This document shows positions 46,055-55,242 of a DNA stretch of 64,000 nucleotides, in pieces. Both the position numbers and the translations under genes were made by a program. The notes beneath the pieces were generated by a model that ran no database searches, was not told the DNA's origin, and saw only the letters and a list, made by a program, of their open reading frames with translations. How positions within the stretch are numbered: position 1 is the first letter of the stretch; every line of letters begins with the position of its first letter. The stretch comes from JAXGMV01 sp040768445 (lineage in GTDB: Bacteria > Chloroflexota > Anaerolineae > Anaerolineales > Anaerolineaceae): positions 2,728,001 to 2,792,000 of the forward strand of contig JAXGMV010000001.1 in assembly GCA_040768445.1 (NCBI GenBank), written 5' to 3'.

Positions 46055-49000
46055 ACCGCCGGTTCCCCGGGATGTTTTTCTCTGACGTGTGATTCTTTCT
46101 CAAATCCCATCACCATCTTCCCGCAGACTTCGCACTTGTATAGCCCAAAATCAGTTAGTGTCGGCTGACCTGTAGGTAAATCGAAATCCCCATTTGCCGA
46201 CTCTGGTACCTGCGCCTGAACTGCTTCCGGCTTAATTTCCGATTTGGGCTGCGGTACCGAAATCGTTTCCAGTTTGGGTGTAACTGCAGCTGCCTGTTCT
46301 CGGTAGCCTTCCGGATTGCCAATTTCTACTCCCTCCAGCCGATCCCAAGCTTCCAGCACCAACCGGCGCGTGCGGTACTCGCCGTAAAGTTTCATTTCCT
46401 TCTCTTTCAACACACGGAAGGTCTCGCCGGGGAAGTCGCTGGAGGTACGGCGCGCGTCATACCCTGCCGGGTCGAGCGGGTCGCTGACCTCTTCCCATGG
46501 GTCGAGAATATCTTCCAGCTCGCATGTCGTCAGGTCAGTCGGGTCGAGGATGTAGCGAAGTTGCTTGCGGTTCAAGCCGTAAAGGCGGGCATAATAAGCA
46601 TCCAAATCAGAATGTAATAGTCTACGCCGGTCATCGTCCCACTCAAACGGTTCGCCGTTATAGCCCATATCTTCAGCAAAAGGTTTCATTTCAAATGATG
46701 TGTAAACTAATTCAACAACTTTAAGGTTGATAAACTCATAATCACTCGGGTCATACATTTCTGGTGAAAGAATTGGTAGTTGTTTAACAATGAAGAAGTT
46801 AAGATTTCCACCTCCTAAACTTTGCATTGTACAATACTCAAAAACTAGAGAATTTAGATTTGCGAGTAATAAGACTATTTGTTTGCTATCCTGAAGGTTA
46901 GGATATAAAACTGGTGATGAATTCCCTACGCCAGATATCGGTAAAACTGAAAATATTGAGCAATGAGAATTTGTCATCATTTGCCCGGTGTTTCTAAATG
47001 CTATCAACCATTGAAAATTCCAATATTCTGGAATTCTATTATCTACATCTTTTTTATTGACCCAGTATCTTGGTAAAATTTGATACCTTGGATTATTTTT
47101 TTCTGATAATTGTGGCGTAATAGTCCCTGCCTTCATTTTAAATCGGTCTTCTATATCTACACCTGCGAAAGTACCGAGGCGTTGATCAAATTGATGGAAT
47201 AACTTTGCTTCATAAAGTGGTAAAAATTTTTCTTTATCATTTACAAAGGAGTTCCCTTCAAGAACATATCCTTCTGCTATTAAATCCTCAAATGTCTTAA
47301 AGATCCCAGAGTCATTTGACATGTGAAACATACCTGAAAACGCCACTTTCCATGTATTCAGTTGTAATTTTTCATTCCATAAGATAGGTACCTTTTTGTA
47401 TATTTTTCTTGACAACTCAGCATCTAACACTGTCCTAAAAACGGACATAGTGTTAGTGTTTGGAGTAAACAGGGTAATTTCCCCTAAATCCAAGCTAAAT
47501 TTTCGAAATTTGTCGTGTAATTCACTCACACTCTTCAAAAAGAATGCAAATGCAGCAGATGTTATTGGTTTCCCGGATAAAGTTAATAGACAAAATTTTA
47601 TAATTGGGGGGACACTTTGAAATAAATATTCTTGATTTGAGAAATCAATGAGAGATACAATTGCACGATTCTTAATGAGATGTTCAAAAAAATCTTTTGT
47701 TGTGTTGTCAGTTGCAATACCGGTTGGAACAATTACCCCAGCCCTGCCGAGGGCGCTCATCAATGCGCGGAAGTGTTCGGCAAACAGGGCATAGGTGTTT
47801 ACGTCGCCCACTGCAGTCAGCGAGAAGCGCTGTGAGATACGCGCAAATTTACTGCTGCATTCGGCCGCGTGTTTGGCGTCACTAAATGCCAACGCCAGCG
47901 CCGGGTTGGTTCCAGTTAATTTGTTAATCAATTTTTCACGGGCGGCTTTATTGGGAGCAGTGGCAATCTCAGGGTCACGTTGAGCAAAAAATTCTTCTTC
48001 CTGTAACTTAATGCGTTCCCAGGGTGGATTACCGAGCACGCAGTCAAAACCAGGTTTTCTTGAAGGCATCGTCGCAATGACACCAACTGGTTCTTGAACA
48101 GCTTGAATTAATCTTTCACTGTGCAGCACGTTTTGATGACGAGGATTAAAGGCAACCTCAGCCAGAGCAGTTGCAATTTTCATTAACTCACTTTCTGGCG
48201 TAGTCCTCAAAGCAGATTCCCAAATGGTTACTACCCGAACACCCATTTTCTTTAATTTCTTGATGGCATTTTGATTTTTCTTCACTGCCTGGTGGGGTTC
48301 TTTTCCTGTGAGCAGGTTGACGACAACCTGTGCTTGTGGACAATAAAACTCAACCACCTCACCAGCAACATTCACCTGACGTTCAAACGGTGCATTCATC
48401 AATTGTGTTTCATTGATGGATTGCCAAAGTAACTCATAAGGGTCTTTTATTTGAAGAGATGAACTTTTAACCTTTTGGATCAATTGCGGAGGCACATAAG
48501 GTGTAACAGGCATCGAGGTTGGTTTTGCAGGGCTGCTCTGTGGTTTTAATGCAACCGGTAGCATATCCTTGGCTACGCGTTCACTTTCGTTGAAGACTTC
48601 CGGAAACTCTAATTCCCAGTGAAAGAAATTCAACTCCTTTGCATAATCGGCAATGATCTTTTCCAGATCCTTTGAGATGGTTTGTCCCTGCCTTATTTTC
48701 CGTAATTCTCCCTGTGTTGGAGCAAGGAAGTTCAAGCTATCTCTATTCTCGTGTTTCCAGAAGAAAGCTGATGTCCACAGGTCGTATTCCAATTTTCGCA
48801 GTGCAAATTCTTGAGATTTTTGAAGCTTAATGTACGCAGAGGCTTTCGTTTGAACCTGTGATGATGTATCTTCTGGCAAGATTTCCAGCGCTCGTGTCTG
48901 CCTGGCAAAATGATCATGCAATTCCTCAAGAGTTTTGAGAACAGTTAATGAAAAACTAAGTTGCCCAACTCTTTCAGCTTTATTCCTGTTCTTTGTTTCA

Positions 49001-50856
49001 CGGGCGATTTGTTTATCATCACCAGAAACCGCATTAAATGCCTCATCAGGAATTTCATCAATATCTGAACCGGGTCCGACCCCGACCAAACTGTTACCGC
49101 ACTTGATGTGCGCATCTAAAAACGAAAGCGGTTTGCCTGGTTCGATGGATTCCAACCATAGATTGACCTTGCACAGTTCCACCGCCATCGGGTTGATGTC
49201 CACACCGTAAATGCAGTGACGAATCACATCGCGCAATGCCCGACGGGTTTCGTTGGGAGGAGGCTCATCTCCCCCGGCGCGCACTTCTGCCAGTTTTCCA
49301 GCGATGCGGTGCGCTGCAGCGATTAGAAAATGTCCGCTGCCGCAAGCCGGGTCGCAGACTTTCAGCCCAAGCAGGGATTGTTCCTGTTGTGCAGCATCCT
49401 GTTTTCCCTTCAAACGATCTTGGATGACAGGATCCAAAGCCGAGTCCAACAAAACCTTTATCAAACTTGAAGGCGTATAATAGCTTCCGGTCGTCTTGCG
49501 TTCGTTCCCGGCAGCGCTGGTTAACTGGAAGGTGCCGGCATCAGTATGCAGCAGGGGGTGCAGTTCCAGCAAAGATTCATACACGCTGCCCAGCTCTTCC
49601 GGTCCCAGGTTGCGATAATCCACTACCCGGCGAGTATTCCCTTCAGTGATAAAAGCCAGCGAACGCACGGCGCTCAATAAGGCCTGGTTATCCAGCTTGG
49701 CATCATTCAGATCGGTCGTAGAACGGGCATCGAACAAGAATCCCCCCAAAGCCGGGATGGCCAGCTCTGGGCAACCAGACTCAGAACCCAGCAAGGTCAT
49801 CACTAACCGCAGCGCTTCATATCTGTCGTGATGCCGGCTGCCGCGCTGCCTTTCGGCTAACGTCCGCAAGCGGTTTGTAGAATAATGGTCTTGAAATCGT
49901 TTCCTGGGATCTGCTGGCGCATCCGGTAAAAGCAATAGGTCTCTATCCTCAGCAGCAAACAGGAAAATCAACCGGTAAACCAGGCGCAGCAGCTGGCGAT
50001 AATAATCCTGGGCGGATAATTCACCCTTCTTCAAATGCGTGCGGAGTTCGCCATTCAATGGATGCCCCAGAAAGCCCTGTCCCAAACTGACAATCGCTTG
50101 TTCCACCCCACGGCGCAGGTCATCCAACGCACGTGTGCCGCTTTCCTGGGCGCTTTTTGACCATTTCTCCAACAGGCATTCTGTCTGTTTCTCAGCAGTT
50201 TCAAAGCGGGATTGATGACATATCAACCATAATAAGACAAAGTCGGAGTAGATCTCACCATCAAACATCGATTCGAGGTCAAATTCAATATACGCCTGGC
50301 GAGTGAGCGTAGCATTATCACGTAAGATGCGCAAACCCAACCCATTCGAAATTACACCCCACTGAACATCATCTGATCGATTCAGGTATTCCTGCATCAG
50401 GCTGTGTGGACTGGTTCGAGAAGCACCAGCAGTACCGGGTGTGCGTTTATCCAGGTCAATCCCGCACCCAACTAAATGAAGGGGAACATTTTGCCAGCGA
50501 TGAGAGATCGGATAAGATTTCCCTTCAATTACAACTGCTTTTGTTGTGCTCAAACGACCGTAACCAAGTTCCTGAAACAATGGCAATAACCAGCGATCCC
50601 GTGTCAACGTTGTGCCTGGTTCATTTGAACCAAGTCGGCTACGCGCCGCTTGGAATGCACCCCACAACCCATTCAACCTGTTCCAGGAACGATTGATCGC
50701 TTCGTTGAGTTTCTCACTTGGAGCGAGGTGATAGCTCTCCGCATTCAACCCTTCCAGGCGTTTGTCGTTCTCGCTGATTCGCTGAAGCAGATCTATAGGG
50801 AGTAAGGCTCCTTCGGTATGGATGGTGGTAAAGGCGTTTCGGTTACGGGTTTGCAT
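46036..50856 (-). CDS. Adenine-specific DNA methyltransferase (DrmMI/Eco57I-like) with zinc finger
   Basis: A 1606-residue class I N6-adenine methyltransferase, the modification arm of the defence locus. The SAM motif is VCDPACGSGHF at about residues 500-510, followed by YGVDINPMAVELCKVNLWLES. The catalytic NPPW is near residue 940 (CVLGNPPWERI). Residues 1050-1390 form the target-recognition region, coded by AT-rich DNA. A C-terminal C2H2 zinc finger (CEVC...H....H, about residues 1576-1596) ends the protein. It resembles DISARM DrmMI and BREX PglX. It is 2 nt from the PD-(D/E)XK gene and overlaps TcmP. Confidence 0.88.
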   Translation of the reverse strand: MQTRNRNAFTTIHTEGALLPIDLLQRISENDKRLEGLNAESYHLAPSEKLNEAINRSWNRLNGLWGAFQAARSRLGSNEPGTTLTRDRWLLPLFQELGYGRLSTTKAVVIEGKSYPISHRWQNVPLHLVGCGIDLDKRTPGTAGASRTSPHSLMQEYLNRSDDVQWGVISNGLGLRILRDNATLTRQAYIEFDLESMFDGEIYSDFVLLWLICHQSRFETAEKQTECLLEKWSKSAQESGTRALDDLRRGVEQAIVSLGQGFLGHPLNGELRTHLKKGELSAQDYYRQLLRLVYRLIFLFAAEDRDLLLLPDAPADPRKRFQDHYSTNRLRTLAERQRGSRHHDRYEALRLVMTLLGSESGCPELAIPALGGFLFDARSTTDLNDAKLDNQALLSAVRSLAFITEGNTRRVVDYRNLGPEELGSVYESLLELHPLLHTDAGTFQLTSAAGNERKTTGSYYTPSSLIKVLLDSALDPVIQDRLKGKQDAAQQEQSLLGLKVCDPACGSGHFLIAAAHRIAGKLAEVRAGGDEPPPNETRRALRDVIRHCIYGVDINPMAVELCKVNLWLESIEPGKPLSFLDAHIKCGNSLVGVGPGSDIDEIPDEAFNAVSGDDKQIARETKNRNKAERVGQLSFSLTVLKTLEELHDHFARQTRALEILPEDTSSQVQTKASAYIKLQKSQEFALRKLEYDLWTSAFFWKHENRDSLNFLAPTQGELRKIRQGQTISKDLEKIIADYAKELNFFHWELEFPEVFNESERVAKDMLPVALKPQSSPAKPTSMPVTPYVPPQLIQKVKSSSLQIKDPYELLWQSINETQLMNAPFERQVNVAGEVVEFYCPQAQVVVNLLTGKEPHQAVKKNQNAIKKLKKMGVRVVTIWESALRTTPESELMKIATALAEVAFNPRHQNVLHSERLIQAVQEPVGVIATMPSRKPGFDCVLGNPPWERIKLQEEEFFAQRDPEIATAPNKAAREKLINKLTGTNPALALAFSDAKHAAECSSKFARISQRFSLTAVGDVNTYALFAEHFRALMSALGRAGVIVPTGIATDNTTKDFFEHLIKNRAIVSLIDFSNQEYLFQSVPPIIKFCLLTLSGKPITSAAFAFFLKSVSELHDKFRKFSLDLGEITLFTPNTNTMSVFRTVLDAELSRKIYKKVPILWNEKLQLNTWKVAFSGMFHMSNDSGIFKTFEDLIAEGYVLEGNSFVNDKEKFLPLYEAKLFHQFDQRLGTFAGVDIEDRFKMKAGTITPQLSEKNNPRYQILPRYWVNKKDVDNRIPEYWNFQWLIAFRNTGQMMTNSHCSIFSVLPISGVGNSSPVLYPNLQDSKQIVLLLANLNSLVFEYCTMQSLGGGNLNFFIVKQLPILSPEMYDPSDYEFINLKVVELVYTSFEMKPFAEDMGYNGEPFEWDDDRRRLLHSDLDAYYARLYGLNRKQLRYILDPTDLTTCELEDILDPWEEVSDPLDPAGYDARRTSSDFPGETFRVLKEKEMKLYGEYRTRRLVLEAWDRLEGVEIGNPEGYREQAAAVTPKLETISVPQPKSEIKPEAVQAQVPESANGDFDLPTGQPTLTDFGLYKCEVCGKMVMGFEKESHVREKHPGEPAVWKKIN

Positions 50857-50858
50857 AT

Positions 50859-52040
50859 TCAGTTCTCTTCTTGATGGTCCTCAAATATAAGAATTTGTTG
50901 AATAAAACCATCCACGTGTGACAATAAAGATTGGAGATCTACTTTGTGGGCGGGAAAATAAAACGAAAAACTCTTCCGCCTGGATTTGAGGATTTTTGAG
51001 ATCATTGTGATGTACTCATTTGCTAACCCGATATCGATACCCGCATTTTTAAACTGACTGATCACTGTTTCAGGCCAACATTCCACCGTTCCCCGGGTCG
51101 TAATAAAGAAAAGAGAAATTTTTTGGTCATCATTTGGAAGGATAAGTCTGACGGAAATGGCGGTCTGACGCATTCTGAGGATAACCTGAGGAATTTCACT
51201 CATATGATCAAGAATTTTGTGAGCTGAAACAACATCATTCGGAGATTGCTGCTGAAGCAGTTCCCAAAACGCATCCTCTGAAAGGGGAGTTCTTCCCTGG
51301 TGTTTGCCCACTTCTGATTTTTTTTGCTCGATAACAATTTGATGATCCATATCAGGAATAAGATGTACTTGCACGATAGAGCGTTCCACGATTTGTGTTT
51401 TGGCAACAATGGAAGGAACGATGAAGATATCATTCGAATCCCCCGGCAAGGCATAACAGTGGAGCTCAACCAAGCCTACATTGGTTGCCAGATGTGGATA
51501 ATGATTTGCAAAATCAAGCATCTCAATAAGAGATTCACGGATCTTGTCGCTGACTATCAGGATCAAAAATCGACCTAGACGCAGATTTTTTGCAATCATA
51601 TCTTCACTGGGGATCTCTTCTTTATCCAGATCAAATTCTGATTGAATCAGCTCAATAATTCCCTTATTAGTTTTTTGCCGGGTTACATCGTCCAATTTTT
51701 TGAAGGTCCATTTGGCTAATGAGCTACCATAATCAATTGCCTGAGCGATAACTTCCCGCTTTGCTTCTGAATTTCGCCATAATTTGGTCTCAACCAGAAC
51801 CAAATAACCAGATCGGCTAATGAAAAGATTATCGATATACCCAACTTCTGTCGAGATTTCCCGTCCGATTGGAACCAGTGGAGAAAAGATAGGTTCAATT
51901 TCATCCACGGGTAAAATCTGTGGATGATTTTGTAGAAGTTTCTGCAACCATTCTTCTTTGTGAATGCTCGCTTCCTGCTGAATCGATTCCAGAGCAATTT
52001 CATCGCCATCCGCTTTGATCAAAAAGGGTTTAGATTTCAT
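50859..52040 (-). CDS. PD-(D/E)XK nuclease-fold protein
   Basis: A 393-residue protein. Residues 64-104 (EVGYIDNLFISRSGYLVL, then VETK and the Gln in IAQAIDYG) fit a PD-(D/E)XK nuclease core: Asp70, Glu84-x-Lys86, and a late Gln100. The C-terminal half has no recognised motif. AAGGAGAGG precedes ATG. It lies 2 nt before the methyltransferase and 9 nt after the SNF2 helicase, so it is a true member of the operon. It would be the restriction effector or a regulator; catalysis is inferred. Confidence 0.7.
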   Translation of the reverse strand: MKSKPFLIKADGDEIALESIQQEASIHKEEWLQKLLQNHPQILPVDEIEPIFSPLVPIGREISTEVGYIDNLFISRSGYLVLVETKLWRNSEAKREVIAQAIDYGSSLAKWTFKKLDDVTRQKTNKGIIELIQSEFDLDKEEIPSEDMIAKNLRLGRFLILIVSDKIRESLIEMLDFANHYPHLATNVGLVELHCYALPGDSNDIFIVPSIVAKTQIVERSIVQVHLIPDMDHQIVIEQKKSEVGKHQGRTPLSEDAFWELLQQQSPNDVVSAHKILDHMSEIPQVILRMRQTAISVRLILPNDDQKISLFFITTRGTVECWPETVISQFKNAGIDIGLANEYITMISKILKSRRKSFSFYFPAHKVDLQSLLSHVDGFIQQILIFEDHQEEN

Positions 52041-52049
52041 ATCCTCTCC

Positions 52050-54902
52050 TTACTTACTCACAGGTAGGAAAACATAGATTCCGAGGATATCCGGTGGAAG
52101 TTGTGGTTCTACCCGATAGCGCACATTTCGGGTCTTTGTCGCTAACCGTACCCGCCGATGTGCTTCCAGCAATTCCTCACCACGTTTTATGGCGGCTTGA
52201 TCCAGGCGAGAGCGAAGGAGATCAAATCCTCCGATGACCCGATCAATAAAATCGGTAGCCTGATCAGCGGCGATATTACCATCCGGTTGAGCTGCGAGTA
52301 GCTTTTCAGCGCCGGCTTCATCCAGCCAAACCGCATTTTCTGGGCTGCCTGTATAAGCAAGCAATCGGCAGTCTTCAGCAAGCAGAGGCCTCTCAACGTT
52401 ATTCTGAGTTTGGATGATGTGATAACGGAAACGTAGCAATAGCAGCGTGGTGCGTTTGTCCACCGCTTTGGTACGTATGGTTCCACAGCGTCGGGCGGCT
52501 GGGTAACGCACGGCATCACCTGAAAGGGGATCAAGTGCGGTCTCAAGAACATGATTGGCCAGCGTTTCCACAAAAGGATGGGTGCGCTGCAGGTAATGCT
52601 CATCTTCCTGGACAGGCTGGTTGAATCGGAATCTGAATTGCAAATTCTTATAGTTAAACCCAGAAGATTGCGCCAACACATCTTTAAGCGCCGAAGATAC
52701 CTCTGCCAGGTTGGTATCAAGAGGATCGGTTCCAGTGGTTTGTGCACCAAATGCAGCCAATGTACGTCGGGTGAAATCAGCGACATCCACTCCTGACCCG
52801 ATCGCTGCCTGCACAGCGTGCAATTCATGGGCTACCTCATCCACCTTTATTGTTTCCTGGGCAAACAGGGTTCGAGAACGTTTTTCCCGTTCTGAGGCGG
52901 CTTCCCATTTTCCATACAGGTCGTCTTTTTGCGGTTTTATATACTCATCAAACCCGGGCAGATAACCCTGCAATACATTCGGATTGGATTTCAGCAGCAA
53001 TCCTTCAAAGATCGCCTCAACTACTTGTTCTGTATTTACCGGGACAGGCACTGATATGCCCAATGAGCTGCGTATTGTACGATGTTTACGCAGTAACACA
53101 TCCAGCACCACGCCGTCGATTTGGTTATCTAAACCATAATAAGTTAATACCCGCACGGTTGGGCTGGGCTGACCATAACGGTCTATCCGGCCATCACGTT
53201 GTTCGTGGCGAGTGGGATTCCAGGATAGGTCATAATGCAGGATTGCATCGAAAAATTCCTGCAGGTTTATGCCTTCACTCAAACAATCTGTAGCAACCAA
53301 AACATGTTTCTTGGCTTCACATAGCTGCCGAATGGTTTCCACGCGTGATTCAGGAGGTAATAATCCGGTGACCGCCATAACCTCTACGTCTTTTGGTAAC
53401 CGCTTGCGAAGTTCAGCAGCAACATACTCAGCAGTTGGAATGAAACGACAGAATACAATCGGACGGTATCCATCAATGAGCAAACCTTTGACCAGGTCAA
53501 CGGCTTTTTTAAGTTTTTCGTCTTTTTCTCCCAATAAATCATCAGCAGCCCTTGCCATATCTAACAATCGACGGCGGTTTTGTTGTCCTTCATCCTCTTC
53601 GCCACCAGGGTCAGATCCCGGGGTGACATCAGCGCCATCTGCAGATTCATCAATGATAATATCCAGGATCGTGCGCCGGCCAATCTCGTCGGCTTCTTCT
53701 GAATTTTCCGCTTCGGCTGGTGCGGCACGGTTGCGCAAAGTTGCCGCCGCTGCAGCAGGGCTTGAGGCTAAAGAGCGTAGTAATGCCAAAGCAGACCACC
53801 AGCGTACTCGCTGATGGAACTGTCCACCAGTGGCATCCAAAACAGATTCTCGGGCATAATCCAGTACCCGTTCAAACAACCGCTTATAGTCCGGGCTGAG
53901 TTTGTATGAGTCTTCACGATCCTCTCGCATGGGGAAGGGGGTTTTAGAATCCAGGTAATTCTGAATATCGGCTCGCCGCCGCTGGATAAAGTGCTGCGCA
54001 AGGCGTTTGCGGTGGCGCAGATTTTCCTCGCCTGTCAGGTCTTCGGGCAGCTCGTCAAATTGTTTTTCCAGAAAGGTGAGTAAGGAACGGAAAGCTTCTT
54101 CTTTTCCACTGTGAGGTGTAGCAGTCACAAGAACGATGTGCCGGTTAGGGTTTTCAGCCAGACCATTGATCAATTCAAATCGTTGATGACGACCGCCTCT
54201 TTCAGCGCCGTAGGCGCAGGTGTGGGCTTCATCCACGATCACAAATTCAGGACAAGCACGCTTGAATTCAGCTCGTCGACGATCAGATTTGATATAGTCC
54301 ATCGAGACGATTACAAAGGGATAACGCTCGAAAAGTGATTCACCCAAACTGAGATTCCGTTCCAAACGTGCTGCAGTGGAAGGTAGAACCAATTCAGCCT
54401 CGATATGAAACTTGTCTCGTAGTTCAGACTGCCATTGCTCGGCTAGAGGTGGTGGACAGAGAACTGCCAGACGATCAATTTCACCACGATCAAGCAGTTC
54501 ACGCACAACTAAACCGGCTTCAATCGTCTTGCCAATACCGACATCATCAGCCACCAAAAGACGGATAGGATCGAGTTTGAGTGCCATCAACAGCGGAACT
54601 AGCTGATATGGACGTGGTTCAAAGCCAATCCGTGCAAAAGAGCGAAACGGACCAGCGCTGGAACGAAAACCAAGCCTGACCGCATCGCGCAACAATCGAG
54701 CTGAACGATAATCTCCAACTTGTGAAGGATCAGGAAGGTCAAAAGTAGCAGGGGTCACTGGCTCAAGCGGAATATATATGCCGGCAATTTCATCATCCGA
54801 ACCACCCAATGGTCGTAAGACTAAAAGCTCATCTGTGGAATCAGGAAGCACAACCCATTCACGTCCACGTGCTTTGACAAGGGAACCTACGGTAAATGTC
54901 AT
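52050..54902 (-). CDS. SNF2-family helicase (DrmD-like)
   Basis: A 950-residue SNF2/RapA-type ATPase. Walker A is DDVGIGKT (119-126), the DEAH box is at 224-227 (VDEAHTCAYG), SAT motif TATPHSG, and motif VI QRDGRIDRYGQPSP. An N-terminal tail (residues 1-95) and a long C-terminal half extend the two helicase lobes. Such a RapA-like DNA translocase is DrmD in DISARM class 1. Its ATG is 7 nt from the small gene's end. It acts on double-stranded DNA without necessarily unwinding. Confidence 0.9.
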   Translation of the reverse strand: MTFTVGSLVKARGREWVVLPDSTDELLVLRPLGGSDDEIAGIYIPLEPVTPATFDLPDPSQVGDYRSARLLRDAVRLGFRSSAGPFRSFARIGFEPRPYQLVPLLMALKLDPIRLLVADDVGIGKTIEAGLVVRELLDRGEIDRLAVLCPPPLAEQWQSELRDKFHIEAELVLPSTAARLERNLSLGESLFERYPFVIVSMDYIKSDRRRAEFKRACPEFVIVDEAHTCAYGAERGGRHQRFELINGLAENPNRHIVLVTATPHSGKEEAFRSLLTFLEKQFDELPEDLTGEENLRHRKRLAQHFIQRRRADIQNYLDSKTPFPMREDREDSYKLSPDYKRLFERVLDYARESVLDATGGQFHQRVRWWSALALLRSLASSPAAAAATLRNRAAPAEAENSEEADEIGRRTILDIIIDESADGADVTPGSDPGGEEDEGQQNRRRLLDMARAADDLLGEKDEKLKKAVDLVKGLLIDGYRPIVFCRFIPTAEYVAAELRKRLPKDVEVMAVTGLLPPESRVETIRQLCEAKKHVLVATDCLSEGINLQEFFDAILHYDLSWNPTRHEQRDGRIDRYGQPSPTVRVLTYYGLDNQIDGVVLDVLLRKHRTIRSSLGISVPVPVNTEQVVEAIFEGLLLKSNPNVLQGYLPGFDEYIKPQKDDLYGKWEAASEREKRSRTLFAQETIKVDEVAHELHAVQAAIGSGVDVADFTRRTLAAFGAQTTGTDPLDTNLAEVSSALKDVLAQSSGFNYKNLQFRFRFNQPVQEDEHYLQRTHPFVETLANHVLETALDPLSGDAVRYPAARRCGTIRTKAVDKRTTLLLLRFRYHIIQTQNNVERPLLAEDCRLLAYTGSPENAVWLDEAGAEKLLAAQPDGNIAADQATDFIDRVIGGFDLLRSRLDQAAIKRGEELLEAHRRVRLATKTRNVRYRVEPQLPPDILGIYVFLPVSK

Positions 54903-54909
54903 TTTCGGA

Positions 54910-55233
54910 TCACTTTTTCAGGTATAAAGCTCTCGGTGAGGATGTAAACGTTACTCCTGGCAATTCCCGCAGGACGGCCAATAACCGATCTGTTTGAGGT
55001 CCATGACGATCGGTGATATCATGGTGGACTTCATCAACTGTCAGAACACCCTTAGCTTGAAGTTTGTGGATAGCGTCAGAGACCATTGAACGAGGTAATT
55101 CCAAGGAGTTGCCTGTCGGATAAACAATTGTTACTTTCCAATCATCGACATACATCCTCGCTGGTTTGTTTTGAGACAGGGTGTAACAAGTGAATCCATT
55201 TTTCTTTTTCAACTCGCTGTACAGATCACCCAT
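54910..55233 (-). CDS. Small protein of the defence operon, unknown
   Basis: A 107-residue protein I do not recognise. It sits between the two helicase genes (9 nt after one, 7 nt before the other), has an AGGAGG ribosome site, and clearly belongs to the operon. A compact alpha/beta pattern (MYVDDWKVTIVYP, ELPRSMVSDAIHKLQAKGVLTVDEVHH) suggests a small folded, perhaps winged-helix-like, domain. No signal or membrane segment. Confidence 0.75.
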   Translation of the reverse strand: MGDLYSELKKKNGFTCYTLSQNKPARMYVDDWKVTIVYPTGNSLELPRSMVSDAIHKLQAKGVLTVDEVHHDITDRHGPQTDRLLAVLRELPGVTFTSSPRALYLKK

Positions 55234-55242
55234 CTTATCCTC

